DNA of 64,000 nt from [Ruminococcus] lactaris ATCC 29176. Its GTDB lineage: Bacteria > Bacillota > Clostridia > Lachnospirales > Lachnospiraceae. Where the stretch lies: NCBI RefSeq assembly GCF_025152405.1, contig NZ_CP102292.1, positions 2,480,001 to 2,544,000 on the forward strand, in the 5' to 3' direction. The position numbers and the translations under genes were made by a program. A model generated the notes under the pieces. It worked only from the letters and a program-made list of their open reading frames with translations, was not told the origin of the DNA and made no database searches. Shown piece after piece: positions 43,052 through 52,019 of the stretch (position 1 is its first letter; every line of letters begins with the position of its first letter).

Positions 43052-43708
43052 CTACTTTTCTTCTATCTTGATCTTTTCCAGGATTTTATTTGCTCCGATC
43101 AGAACCAGGATCACATTTCCCGGCAGTGGTGTCTGCGGATCAAAAGAGAGATCCATTTTTTCACCCTGCATGACTCCGACTACCGTGATCCCGTACTTCT
43201 TACGCACATCCAGCTCTGCAAGACTTTTTCCTTCCCATCTGCGTGGTACGGCTATCTCCACGATGCTGTAGTCATTGGAAAGCTCGATCCAGTCCACAAA
43301 TTCATTTGCTACCATGCTTTTGGCAATCCGGCTGCCCATCTCGATCTCAGGATATACGACAGAATCCGCTCCTACTTTTTCCAGGATCGTTCCCTGAAGT
43401 TTATCTTTCGCCTTTGCAACAACCAGTGGAATCCCCATCTCTTTGCAAAGAAGTGTTGCCATAATATTGGCTTCAGGATGCTCTGAAACTGCCACAACAG
43501 CCCCGTCCAGATTTCTTGCTCCCAGAGCCTGCAGAGCATCCTTATCCGTTACGTCTGCCTTCATTGCATAAGAAACCTTATCTGAAATTTCCTGGATCTT
43601 CTCATAAGAATCATCGACTACCATGACATCGCACCCCATTTTTTCCAATGACAATGCCACGCTTCTTCCAAAACTTCCCAAACCAAGTACTGCAAATTGC
43701 TTATTCAT
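43052..43708 (-). CDS. ktrA: Ktr/Trk potassium uptake regulatory subunit (RCK)
   Basis: A 218-residue peripheral protein with a single RCK unit: a Rossmann NAD(H)/ATP domain (FAVLGLGSFGRSVALSLEKM) and a C-terminal TrkA-C domain from ~140. It gates the membrane subunit encoded just upstream and links K+ uptake to nucleotide state. The start at 43,708 follows AAGGGGA; the gap to the membrane-subunit stop is 10 bp. Confidence 0.93.
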   Translation of the reverse strand: MNKQFAVLGLGSFGRSVALSLEKMGCDVMVVDDSYEKIQEISDKVSYAMKADVTDKDALQALGARNLDGAVVAVSEHPEANIMATLLCKEMGIPLVVAKAKDKLQGTILEKVGADSVVYPEIEMGSRIAKSMVANEFVDWIELSNDYSIVEIAVPRRWEGKSLAELDVRKKYGITVVGVMQGEKMDLSFDPQTPLPGNVILVLIGANKILEKIKIEEK

Positions 43709-43718
43709 ATCTTTCCCC

Positions 43719-45125
43719 TTATCCAATCATAATTCTTCCTTCCGGGAGAGAACGGAAATGTGTCGTTCTCTCCGCCCTTCCGGCAAATACAAGTGCCATC
43801 GTCACCGGTCCGATCCGTCCGATATACATCAGGATCATCAGCACGACATGACTCGCCCTGCACAGAGACGGTGTCAGGTCGGCTGTCAACCCTACGGTTG
43901 CCATCGCTGAAGTCACCTCGTACATCAGATTCAGGAAATCCTGTCCCGGTTCTAAGATCGTAAGCACCGTCACTCCTGACATCCAAAAGAAAAAGGTAAC
44001 CAGTGAGATCGTAATGCCTGACCGTACCACCGTTTCATCGATCTTACGGTTAAAACATTCCGTATCCTTTCTGCCCCGCAGTACCGAGATCACTGTGAGA
44101 ACCAGCATGGCTGCCGTAGTCGTCTTGATACCGCCTGCCGTTCCTGTCGGAGATCCGCCAATAAACATTAACAGACATCCAAGGAGCCTTGAACCCGGCC
44201 GCAGTGCAGACTGAGAGACCGCTGCAAATCCCGCGGTTCTTGTCGTCACCGACTGGAACAGAGATGCCATCAGCTTCTTCGTAACTGAAAATTCTCCCAT
44301 GGTTGCCGGGTTGGAATATTCCAGTAAAAAGAATAATACCGTTCCAAATAAGATCAGAAACCCGGTCATGACCAGCACCACTTTGCTCTGCAGTTCCAGC
44401 CTTGTAAACAGCCATTTTAACGGTCTTGTTCCCCGTTCCCGGACTGCTTTTTTTATATTTCCAAGAATATCATACCACACCGGAAATCCCAGTCCTGATA
44501 CGACGATCAGAAGAATCGTTGTAAAATTAATCAAAGGTGAACCCGCATACCCGATCAGGCTGTTGCTTCCCAGCAGATCCACTCCCGCATTACAGAATGC
44601 AGACACTGAATGGAAGATTCCGTATCCGACGCCTTTTACCACACCATAATCCTGTACAAACCGGATGGAATAAAAGACGGCACCGATCGCCTCCACCGTA
44701 AACGTCCCTTTCAGAACCCGGATAATAAACTTCACCATCCCGGACATCGTATCCAGTCCGTAAGACTGACTGATCATCTGCCTTCCCCTGAAACTGATCT
44801 TTTTCCTAAGCAACAGAAAAAATGCCGATGTACAGGCGATCACGCCCAGTCCTCCGATCTGAATAAGCACCAGCATGATCCCTTTGCCGATCAGTGTAAA
44901 CTGCGTTGCCGGTACAACCGTCACCAGTCCGGTCACACAGACGCACGTAACCGCAGTGAACAGAGCATCCAGAAACGAAATTGGCTGCCGGTTTGAAAAT
45001 GGCAGCCATAACAAAAGCCCGCCCGCAAGGATAATCCCCATAAATCCGAGTGCAACGATCTGCATCGTACTAAGCCGGAGCTTTCGTGCCGCCCACTCTT
45101 CTTCATCTATATGAATTTTTCTCAT
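43719..45125 (-). CDS. ktrB: Ktr/Trk potassium transporter membrane subunit
   Basis: A 468-residue membrane protein of the TrkH/KtrB type with four M1-P-M2 repeats. Pore-loop glycines are seen in TAVTCVCVTGLVTV, FHSVSAFCNAGVDLLG, SVTTRTAGFAAV and TSAMATVGLTADLTP. It moves K+ with Na+ or H+ and pairs with the RCK subunit next to it. I start at the ATG at 45,125; a GTG at 45,140 sits too close to the AAGGAG site. Confidence 0.93.
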   Translation of the reverse strand: MRKIHIDEEEWAARKLRLSTMQIVALGFMGIILAGGLLLWLPFSNRQPISFLDALFTAVTCVCVTGLVTVVPATQFTLIGKGIMLVLIQIGGLGVIACTSAFFLLLRKKISFRGRQMISQSYGLDTMSGMVKFIIRVLKGTFTVEAIGAVFYSIRFVQDYGVVKGVGYGIFHSVSAFCNAGVDLLGSNSLIGYAGSPLINFTTILLIVVSGLGFPVWYDILGNIKKAVRERGTRPLKWLFTRLELQSKVVLVMTGFLILFGTVLFFLLEYSNPATMGEFSVTKKLMASLFQSVTTRTAGFAAVSQSALRPGSRLLGCLLMFIGGSPTGTAGGIKTTTAAMLVLTVISVLRGRKDTECFNRKIDETVVRSGITISLVTFFFWMSGVTVLTILEPGQDFLNLMYEVTSAMATVGLTADLTPSLCRASHVVLMILMYIGRIGPVTMALVFAGRAERTTHFRSLPEGRIMIG

Positions 45126-45199
45126 TCTTTTCAGATACACTCCTTATCATAATAAAACTCTCTATCATACTAGCACGTTGGACAGGGACAGGCAAGCAA

Positions 45200-45243
45200 A
45201 GAAGAAAAAGGCGTGTGAAAAAACATCCGTTTCTTCACACGCT
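45200..45243 (-). terminator. Terminator after bioB
   Basis: GCGTGTGAAGAAAC pairs with TTTTTTCACACGC on the minus strand, followed by CTTTTTCTTC. Confidence 0.8.
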
Positions 45244-45256
45244 CCTGTTCAGGTTT

Positions 45257-46252
45257 TTATTCATCCGTAGATTCAATCTCACCTGTAAATCCTGCATCCC
45301 GGATCATCTTCATCGTGTCGTCAATTCCCTGACCACCTGCTGTCAGATAACCTGATGCAAAAATAGAATCAACAACCTTGAATAATTCCGGCTCAATCCC
45401 TTTAAAATAAACTTCTCTTCCCGCAGCACAACGGATATCTGACTTCGGGATCATCAGTCTTGCCAGGCAGAGTACCTTCATGCAATATTCCGGTGTCAGT
45501 CCTGAAATATCACGGTCTGCAAGTCTTGTCCCTGGAATCGGAAGAAGGAAATTGATCGGAACGGACTCAGGGGAAATTGCTTTCAGATCCATCAGCATAT
45601 CTACTACATCTTCTTTGCTCTCTCCCATACCGATAATTCCACCGCTGCAGATCTCAAATCCCAGCCCCTGCAACATTTTAATATTATTGACCCGCTGGTC
45701 ATATGTGTGCGTGGAACAGATCTCAGGATAGAAAGAACGGCTGCTGTTCAGATTATGGTTGATCCGATCCAATCCTGCTTCTTTCAGCATCTTCGCCTGC
45801 TTTTCGGTCAGGAATCCGATGGAACAGCAGATCTGCGTATTCTTTTTCTTCATAATACGAATGCGTTCTGCCAGGTCCTCAATCTCTGCATCCGTAAACT
45901 TGATTCCGCTCAGACCAATGCAGTGCCTTGCAAGGTTCTTTTCATCCACCAGATCATTATCTCCGTATAATTTCTCATCCGATACCCGGCGGTACTTCTC
46001 GATCGGTGCGTGCGACTCACAGGACTGGGCACAGTAAGCACAGTTCTGTGAACAGTTTCCGCTACGCACATTTGTCAGCAATTGTACGCTGACCTTTTTC
46101 CCCTTATATTTTGTCCTCAATGCATACGCACAGGAAATCAGGTCTTCCATCTCTTCTTTCGGAAGATCAAGGATTGCTACGGCTTCCTCTCTGCTCAGGG
46201 AACGCTCTTCGTCCCAGTCTGCTAATAATGTATGTATGAATGTATCTGACAT
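45257..46252 (-). CDS. bioB: Biotin synthase
   Basis: A 331-residue radical-SAM enzyme that inserts sulfur into dethiobiotin. The SAM-cluster motif is GNCSQNCAYCAQS (CX3CX2C). The [2Fe-2S] ligands lie in CCSIGFLTEKQ and downstream in the conserved NLNSSRSFYPEICSTHTYDQ block, and the C-terminal barrel has ARLMIPKSDIRCAAGREVYF. The start at 46,252 has a GAAGG site; it is a single-gene operon. No bioA, bioD or bioF is nearby, so only the last step is encoded here. Confidence 0.95.
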   Translation of the reverse strand: MSDTFIHTLLADWDEERSLSREEAVAILDLPKEEMEDLISCAYALRTKYKGKKVSVQLLTNVRSGNCSQNCAYCAQSCESHAPIEKYRRVSDEKLYGDNDLVDEKNLARHCIGLSGIKFTDAEIEDLAERIRIMKKKNTQICCSIGFLTEKQAKMLKEAGLDRINHNLNSSRSFYPEICSTHTYDQRVNNIKMLQGLGFEICSGGIIGMGESKEDVVDMLMDLKAISPESVPINFLLPIPGTRLADRDISGLTPEYCMKVLCLARLMIPKSDIRCAAGREVYFKGIEPELFKVVDSIFASGYLTAGGQGIDDTMKMIRDAGFTGEIESTDE

Positions 46253-46354
46253 CGTTACTGTACCTTCTTTCATTTAGTATAATGCGGGCGGTCAGAAAAT
46301 CTCAATTATAAGATTCACAGATTATTCCGTGCTGCACACTCCCACTAATGTTCT

Positions 46355-46383
46355 AGTATAAAAGTACCGTTTTAGATTGTCAA
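46355..46383 (-). promoter_or_regulatory. Promoter of bioB
   Basis: TTGACA (46,378-46,383), 17 nt, TATACT (46,355-46,360). The ~100-nt leader contains a stretch similar to part of the repeat at 54,147. Confidence 0.8.
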
Positions 46384-46413
46384 CCATTTCTTAATGTGCA
46401 GTTTACATTCGTC

Positions 46414-47598
46414 TTAAAGATTTTTCACTGCACTTTCCAGTTGTGTCAGAGCCTTTTCCAGCGTCTTTCTTGGGCATGCCACGTTGATCCTCTGGAATCC
46501 GATTCCTGACTCTCCGAACATTTTTCCACCGTCAAGCCATAATCCCGCCTGGTTTTCCACAAAATCTTTCAGGTTTTTTTCCGCAATTCCCAGTCCCCGG
46601 AAATCCATCCACACCAGATAAGTTCCTTCGGTCTTTGTCACTTTGATCTGCGGAATATGTTCTTCCATCCATTCATGCAGAAACGTGATATTCGCTCCTA
46701 CATACTTTTTCATTTCCTGATACCATTCTTCTCCCTGTGCATAAGCTGCGATCACCGCCTCGATCCCCGGTGCGGAAATCTGGCTGTAGCCGGCTGCCGT
46801 GATCTGCTTTGCAAACGCCTCCCTGAGTGCTTCATTCGGGATCAGGATATTCGATGCCTGTAACCCTGCAATATTAAAGGTCTTTCCCGGAGATGTGCAG
46901 ATAACTGTAAAGTCTTTGTATTCCGGCTTCAGATCTGCAAAAACCTGATGCTTTCCTTCAAATACAAAATCTGCATGAATCTCATCGCTGACCACGATCA
47001 CACCATGCTTCTTGCAGATATCTCCCAATTTTTCCAGTTCTTCCCGTGTCCATACACGGCTGACCGGATTGTGCGGACTGCACAGGATGAACAGTCGAAT
47101 CCTCTTTTCAACGATCTGCCGTTCAAAATCTTCAAAATCAATCTTATAACTTCCATTCTCATCCTGATACAGTACATTATTTGCAACTTCTCTGTCATTG
47201 GACTCGATTACTTCCCGGAACGGATAATAAACCGGTTCCTGAATCAGCACATAGTCTCCCGGTTCTGTATATGCCTTCACTGCCATTGCAAGTGCAAAGA
47301 CAACTCCCGGTGTCTTGAGCAGCCATTCCGGTTCGATCTTCCAGCCGTGACGACGTTCCATCCAGGATCGTACTGCATCAAAATATGTTTCATCTGTCTC
47401 TGTATAGCCATATACACCATGCTCTGCCTGACGCAGCAGTGCATCCTGAATATAGGAACTTGTCTTAAAATCCATATCTGCAACCCATAGCGGAAGGATA
47501 TCTGCACTCCTTCCTCTCTGCACCGCAAAATCATATTTCAGGCAACGTGTTCCCTTTCGGTCCACGCCCTGTTCAAAATTCAGATTTCTTTCACTCAT
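46414..47598 (-). CDS. PatB/MalY-type PLP-dependent C-S lyase
   Basis: A 394-residue fold-type I PLP enzyme. Features are an aminotransferase-like start (ADILPLWVADMDFKTSSYIQ), VVFALAMAVKAYTEPGDYVL, FILCSPHNPVSRVWTREELE, the PLP aspartate in VVSDEIHADFVF and the Schiff-base lysine in TSPGKTFNIAGLQASN. It should cleave cystathionine or cysteine, yielding homocysteine or H2S. It lies in a cluster of sulfur genes on the same strand. The exact substrate is uncertain. Confidence 0.9.
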   Translation of the reverse strand: MSERNLNFEQGVDRKGTRCLKYDFAVQRGRSADILPLWVADMDFKTSSYIQDALLRQAEHGVYGYTETDETYFDAVRSWMERRHGWKIEPEWLLKTPGVVFALAMAVKAYTEPGDYVLIQEPVYYPFREVIESNDREVANNVLYQDENGSYKIDFEDFERQIVEKRIRLFILCSPHNPVSRVWTREELEKLGDICKKHGVIVVSDEIHADFVFEGKHQVFADLKPEYKDFTVICTSPGKTFNIAGLQASNILIPNEALREAFAKQITAAGYSQISAPGIEAVIAAYAQGEEWYQEMKKYVGANITFLHEWMEEHIPQIKVTKTEGTYLVWMDFRGLGIAEKNLKDFVENQAGLWLDGGKMFGESGIGFQRINVACPRKTLEKALTQLESAVKNL

Positions 47599-47714
47599 GT
47601 TCTTCTCACTTTCTGCCTCTTACCTTGCTGTTCTTTCGTCAGCTTTCCCTGTTATGCTTTTTGTCACTCTTTCCTGCAATTTGTCGTTCTTTTCTGCTCC
47701 TGCAATTCATCACA

Positions 47715-48869
47715 TCACTCTGCCAGCGCCTGTTCCAGATCTGCGATCAGATCTTCTGCATTTTCAATTCCCACTGACATTCTCAGAAAGTCTTCCGTGA
47801 TCCCCAGCCGTTCTCTTGTCTCAACCGGCACATCCCCATGCGTCTGAAGCATCGGATACGTGATCAGGGACTCTACTCCGCCCAGGCTTTCCGCATAGGA
47901 GATCAGCTTTACACTCTCAAGAAGTTTTCTCGCACGCTTTTCTGAATCTACTTTAAATGAGATCATACTTCCACAGCCGCTTGCCTGCTTCTGGTTGATC
48001 TCGTACCCCGGATGTTCCGGAAGTCCCGTATAATAAACTGCTTTCACTTCCGGGCGGTCTTTCAGCCACAGTGCAATCTTCTTTGCATTTTCCTGCTGAC
48101 GCTCCAGTCGAACAGACAAAGTCTTGATTCCACGCAGTACCAGGAAACTGTCAAATGGCGGCAGACAACATCCCACCGTCTTGTATGTATACCGAAGCTT
48201 TTCAGAAAGTCCTTTCCCTTTGATACATACAAAGCCTGCAAGGACATCATTATGTCCTCCCAGAAATTTTGTACCGCTGTGGACAACCAGATCTGCCCCC
48301 AGAGTCAGCGGTTTCTGAAAATATGGTGTCAGAAATGTATTATCTGCAATGATCAATAACCCATATTCATCTGCAATTTCTTTCATTGCCGCAAAATCTG
48401 TCACCTTCATCGTCGGGTTACTCGGAGTTTCAATATAAAGTGCTTTTGTTTCTTTTCTGATACTTTTACGCACCAGTTCTATATCTGAAGTATCTACATA
48501 GGAAAAGGTCACGCCTCTTTTTTCACCGATACTCTCAAACATTCTCACCGTTCCGCCATACAGGTCTTCTGTGCAGAGGATATGAGATCCTTCTTCAAAT
48601 AATTCCAGACATAATCCAATCGCTGCCATTCCACTTGTGCAGGCAATGCTGTCATCCGCTTCTTCCAATGTCGACATCACACTTTCAAGCTCATGCCTTG
48701 TCGGATTGCTCTCACGGGTGTAGTCGTATCCGGTACTTCTTCCAATTCCCGGATGTGCAAATGTTGCCGTCTGAAAAATCGGAACAGAGACTGCCCCGTA
48801 AGGATGTCCCTCCACAAGGCCTCCGTTTCCGTGAATACATCGTGTCTCAAATTTATATTCTTCTGCCAT
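47715..48869 (-). CDS. Cystathionine gamma-lyase/synthase family trans-sulfuration enzyme
   Basis: A 384-residue Cys/Met-metabolism PLP enzyme. Features are TRCIHGNGGLVEGHPYGAVS, YDYTRESNPTRHELESVMST, the PLP stacking region SGMAAIGLC, the Asp in LIIADNTFLTPYFQKP and the Schiff-base Lys in VVHSGTKFLGGHNDVLAG. Synthase, gamma-lyase and beta-lyase members cannot be told apart reliably. The start at 48,869 follows GGAGG at 8 nt. The gene is just downstream of an Rrf2 regulator, which may control it. Confidence 0.9.
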   Translation of the reverse strand: MAEEYKFETRCIHGNGGLVEGHPYGAVSVPIFQTATFAHPGIGRSTGYDYTRESNPTRHELESVMSTLEEADDSIACTSGMAAIGLCLELFEEGSHILCTEDLYGGTVRMFESIGEKRGVTFSYVDTSDIELVRKSIRKETKALYIETPSNPTMKVTDFAAMKEIADEYGLLIIADNTFLTPYFQKPLTLGADLVVHSGTKFLGGHNDVLAGFVCIKGKGLSEKLRYTYKTVGCCLPPFDSFLVLRGIKTLSVRLERQQENAKKIALWLKDRPEVKAVYYTGLPEHPGYEINQKQASGCGSMISFKVDSEKRARKLLESVKLISYAESLGGVESLITYPMLQTHGDVPVETRERLGITEDFLRMSVGIENAEDLIADLEQALAE

Positions 48870-48932
48870 TTTCACTGCCTCCATCGTCCTGCAGGAACTT
48901 CCTCTGCCTGCTTATTTGTTCCACCATCTTCA

Positions 48933-49376
48933 TCAGATGTAATACATTCCCTCTACGGAATCCTGATACCCCTCAAATGCTTCCACGAGATCTTTCAGTG
49001 TAATATCTTCAAGGATTTCCCGGTTCTTCTCATTGATCCTGTCTATGATCAAATGCTGGATCGCCTCCTGATCTCCCCGGAGACCTGACATATCGCCTTC
49101 TTCGTCTTCAAGATAGTAACTGCCTTCCAGTGCTTCCACAATCTCCGCCACCGTGATCAGTTCCGGTGCTTTTTCCAGGAAATAACCGCCCTGTGACCCC
49201 TTGATACTTTTCACAATATGTGCTTTACGGAGTGCCGAAAATACATGCTCCAGGTACTGTGCCGAAATATCATTTCTCTGTGCGATACTTCCAAGTGAAA
49301 CCTGCTCGGTTCTTGAATTTACGGCAAGATCGATCAATGCACGCAGTCCATATCTGCTTTTTTTCGATAATTTCAT
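48933..49376 (-). CDS. Rrf2 family transcriptional regulator, CymR/IscR-like
   Basis: A 147-residue regulator with an N-terminal winged helix (MKLSKKSRYGLRALIDLAVN, then VSLGSIAQRNDISAQYLEHV and GSQGGYFLEKAPELITVAEI). No three-cysteine iron-sulfur cluster is seen in the C-terminal half, so it is more like CymR, the cysteine-metabolism repressor, than IscR. CymR works with CysK as co-sensor, and cysK lies 1.5 kb away in this cluster. Paired direct repeats at the cysK promoter are candidate targets. The start at 49,376 has a GAGGG site. Confidence 0.85.
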   Translation of the reverse strand: MKLSKKSRYGLRALIDLAVNSRTEQVSLGSIAQRNDISAQYLEHVFSALRKAHIVKSIKGSQGGYFLEKAPELITVAEIVEALEGSYYLEDEEGDMSGLRGDQEAIQHLIIDRINEKNREILEDITLKDLVEAFEGYQDSVEGMYYI

Positions 49377-49420
49377 TTTTTGCCCTCTTTCACTCAATTT
49401 TGTTGCTCTTAAGATAAACG

Positions 49421-49442
49421 GCGGGAGTATAACTCCCGCCGG
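49421..49442 (-). terminator. Terminator after metY
   Basis: A 9-bp GC-rich stem GGCGGGAGT/ACTCCCGCC with a 3-nt loop, downstream of the stop at 49,470. Confidence 0.7.
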
Positions 49443-49469
49443 ATCATTTCTCAGTTTATGCCTTCATTT

Positions 49470-50777
49470 TTACTGAATTGCCTTAAATGCCTCATCCAGA
49501 TCCTGAATGATATCATCAATATTTTCAGTACCGATAGAAAGACGGATCGTATTTGGTTTGATTCCCTGATCCAGAAGCTCTTCCTCTGTGCACTGGCTGT
49601 GAGTTGTTGTTGCCGGATGGATAACAAGTGACTTCACGTCAGCTACATTGGCAAGCAGTGAGAACAGCTCCAGATTGTCGATAAACTCCTGAGCCTTTGC
49701 TGCATCTCCCTTGATCTCGAATGTGAAGATTGATCCACCGCCATTCGGGAAATATTTCTTGTAAAGTTCCTGCTGCTTCGGATCCGGATCTACAGATGGA
49801 TGATGGACTCTCTCTACCTGTGGATGATTGTTCAGATACTCTACAACTTTCAGTGCATTCTCTACATGACGCTCTACACGAAGGGAAAGTGTCTCAAGTC
49901 CCTGCAGGAAGATGAATGAGCTGATCGGTGAAATTGTAGCTCCTGTATCTCTTAAGAGGATTGCTCTGATCTTTGTAACAAAGGCAGCCGGTCCGCAGGC
50001 CTTTGTGAAGCTGATTCCATGGTAGCTCGGATTAGGCTCTGTCAGTGACGGGAATTTTCCTGAAGCCTCCCAGTCAAATTTTCCACCTTCAACGATCACT
50101 CCACCGATGGTTGTTCCGTGTCCCCCGATGAACTTTGTAGCGGAGTGAACAACGATATCTGCACCGTACTCGATCGGTCTTACAAGATAAGGTGTTGCAA
50201 ATGTATTATCTACAACAAGCGGGATTTTATGCTTATGTGCGATATTTGCAAGAGCTTCAATATCAACTACATCAGAGTTCGGGTTTCCAAGAGTCTCGAT
50301 GTAAACTGCTTTTGTATTTTCCTGAATTGCATTCTCAACTTCTTCCAGATTGAAGATGTCTACGAATGTTGTTGTGATTCCGTAGTTCGGAAGTGTATGC
50401 TCAAGAAGGTTGAAAGATCCTCCGTAAATGTTCTTTGCAGATACGATATGATCTCCCTGCTGAGCCAGGTTCTCGATTGTATATGTGATAGCTGCTGCTC
50501 CTGATGCAACTGCAAGTGCTGCTGAACCACCTTCCAGTGCTGCAATTCTCTTTTCAAATACATCCTCTGTCGGGTTTGTCAGACGTCCGTAAATATTTCC
50601 TGCATCTTTCAGTCCAAAACGGTCTGCTGCATGCTGGCTGTTACGGAATACATAAGAGGATGTCTGATAGATCGGTACTGCTCTTGCATCAGTTACCGGA
50701 TCCGGCTGCTCCTGTCCTACGTGAAGCTGTAATGTTTCAAATTTGAATTTTCTGTCTTTTCTCTCTAATTTAGCCAT
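49470..50777 (-). CDS. metY: O-acetylhomoserine sulfhydrylase
   Basis: A 435-residue PLP enzyme making homocysteine from O-acetylhomoserine and sulfide. It has the MetY hallmarks: FETLQLHVGQEQPDPVTDAR, PIYQTSSYVFRNSQHAADRF, the Asp in LVVDNTFATPYLVRPIEYGA, the Schiff-base Lys in VVHSATKFIGGHGTTIGGVI and the long ~430-residue length. It lies beside cysK, so the cluster uses sulfide for both cysteine and methionine synthesis. Confidence 0.93.
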   Translation of the reverse strand: MAKLERKDRKFKFETLQLHVGQEQPDPVTDARAVPIYQTSSYVFRNSQHAADRFGLKDAGNIYGRLTNPTEDVFEKRIAALEGGSAALAVASGAAAITYTIENLAQQGDHIVSAKNIYGGSFNLLEHTLPNYGITTTFVDIFNLEEVENAIQENTKAVYIETLGNPNSDVVDIEALANIAHKHKIPLVVDNTFATPYLVRPIEYGADIVVHSATKFIGGHGTTIGGVIVEGGKFDWEASGKFPSLTEPNPSYHGISFTKACGPAAFVTKIRAILLRDTGATISPISSFIFLQGLETLSLRVERHVENALKVVEYLNNHPQVERVHHPSVDPDPKQQELYKKYFPNGGGSIFTFEIKGDAAKAQEFIDNLELFSLLANVADVKSLVIHPATTTHSQCTEEELLDQGIKPNTIRLSIGTENIDDIIQDLDEAFKAIQ

Positions 50778-50893
50778 TGGTCTGTTCTCCTTTTATCCCT
50801 TTATTCTGTCTTGTTATAAGGTTTCTTCTATTTGCTATAAACCGCTGTAAAATTTCTTCTATAATAAATATTCTGTAACCGTCTTCGTATCAC

Positions 50894-51829
50894 TTACTCT
50901 GTAAAGAGTGGTGTAGAGTAGTATCTGTCTCCGCTGTCCGGCAGCAGGGCTACGATAGTCTTACCTTTGTTCTCCGGTCTTTTCGCAAGTGCGATCGCTC
51001 CTGAAAGAGCTGCTCCTGAAGAAATACCTACGAGGATTCCTTCATGCTTTGCCAAAAGTTTCGCTGTGGCAAATCCTTCTTCGTTATCTGCTTTATATAC
51101 TTCATCGTAAACCTTTGTATTCAGTACATCCGGTACAAATCCTGCTCCGATTCCCTGAATCTTATGTGCTCCGGCTTTTCCTTCGGAAAGAACCGGTGAA
51201 GATGCAGGCTCAAGGGCTACGATTTTCACATCCGGATTCTGGGATTTCAGATATTCGCCAACACCTGTCAGTGTTCCGCCTGTTCCGACTCCTGCAATAA
51301 AAATGTCTACCTTTCCGTCTGTATCGTTCCAGATCTCCGGTCCGGTTGTCTCTCTGTGCATCTTCGGATTTGCCGGGTTTACGAACTGTCCCGGGATAAA
51401 GCTGTTCGGGATTTCCTTTGCAAGCTCCTCCGCTTTTGCGATCGCTCCCTTCATTCCTTTTGCTCCTTCTGTCAGAACGATCTCTGCTCCGTATGCTTTC
51501 AGGATATTTCTTCTCTCAACGCTCATCGTCTCAGGCATGGTAAGGATGATTCTGTATCCTTTTGCCGCTGCGATCGATGCAAGACCGATTCCTGTATTTC
51601 CTGATGTTGGCTCAATGATCACTGAACCTTCTTTTAAAAGTCCTTTTTCTTCTGCGTCTTCAATCATGGCTTTTGCTACACGATCCTTTACGCTTCCAGC
51701 CAGATTGAGATACTCAAGCTTAACAAGAATCGTAGCTTCCAGTCCCAGCTCTTTTTCAAGGTTCACCGGCTCAACGAGCGGTGTATTTCCGATCAGTCCT
51801 AAAGTTCCTTTATAAATAGCCGCCATAAT
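50894..51829 (-). CDS. cysK: Cysteine synthase A
   Basis: A 311-residue O-acetylserine sulfhydrylase. The PLP lysine lies in [20 protein letters not shown], the substrate loop is [20 protein letters not shown], and the phosphate-binding glycines are [16 protein letters not shown]. The start at 51,829 follows an AGAGGA site; longer upstream frames overlap the promoter. It makes cysteine from O-acetylserine and sulfide and may serve as co-sensor for the nearby CymR-like regulator. Confidence 0.95.
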   Translation of the reverse strand: MMAAIYKGTLGLIGNTPLVEPVNLEKELGLEATILVKLEYLNLAGSVKDRVAKAMIEDAEEKGLLKEGSVIIEPTSGNTGIGLASIAAAKGYRIILTMPETMSVERRNILKAYGAEIVLTEGAKGMKGAIAKAEELAKEIPNSFIPGQFVNPANPKMHRETTGPEIWNDTDGKVDIFIAGVGTGGTLTGVGEYLKSQNPDVKIVALEPASSPVLSEGKAGAHKIQGIGAGFVPDVLNTKVYDEVYKADNEEGFATAKLLAKHEGILVGISSGAALSGAIALAKRPENKGKTIVALLPDSGDRYYSTPLFTE

Positions 51830-51867
51830 ATATATCCTCTCTTTCTTTTTCTTTCCTACTCGATTGG

Positions 51868-51924
51868 TATGTTTTATGAGTTGCATTATACACTGCAAAT
51901 ACCTATCTGTCAACTATGTTTTAT
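51868..51924. promoter_or_regulatory. TATGTTTTAT direct repeats flanking the cysK promoter
   Basis: The 10-mer TATGTTTTAT occurs at 51,868-51,877 (transcript start side) and 51,915-51,924 (just upstream of the -35). Placement suggests operator sites; the nearby Rrf2 regulator is the natural candidate. Confidence 0.5.
51885..51913 (-). promoter_or_regulatory. Promoter of cysK
   Basis: TTGACA (51,908-51,913), 17 nt, TATAAT (51,885-51,890): a full consensus pair. Confidence 0.88.
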
Positions 51925-51942
51925 ATGTTTTTTAATTTTTAT

Positions 51943-51967
51943 GATGTCAGGGTCAAAAGGTCTGAAA
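51943..51967. repeat. Half copy of the 54.1-kb inverted-repeat element
   Basis: GATGTCAGGGTCAAAAGG and the next few bases match the right end (reverse strand) of the element at 54,110-54,303 with few differences. Confidence 0.55.
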
Positions 51968-51976
51968 CTTCTGCAC

Positions 51977-52012
51977 TTAAAAAGCAGCCGTTCCTGCTCG
52001 GAAACGACTGCT
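51977..52012 (-). terminator. Terminator after murA
   Basis: AAGCAGTCGTTTCC pairs imperfectly with GGAACGGCTGCTT, then TTTTAAG on the minus strand. Confidence 0.75.
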
Positions 52013-52019
52013 TCTTTCT

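Noticed and set aside
46252..46400. Search for a BirA operator or a biotin-related leader before bioB
   Set aside because: No TTGTTAACC-type dyad with the usual spacing was found; only a promoter and a repeat-like stretch are visible.
49400..52000. Possible S-box, T-box or other leader riboswitch before metY and cysK
   Set aside because: Leaders are too short and show none of the conserved motifs; only a promoter with paired repeats is seen.
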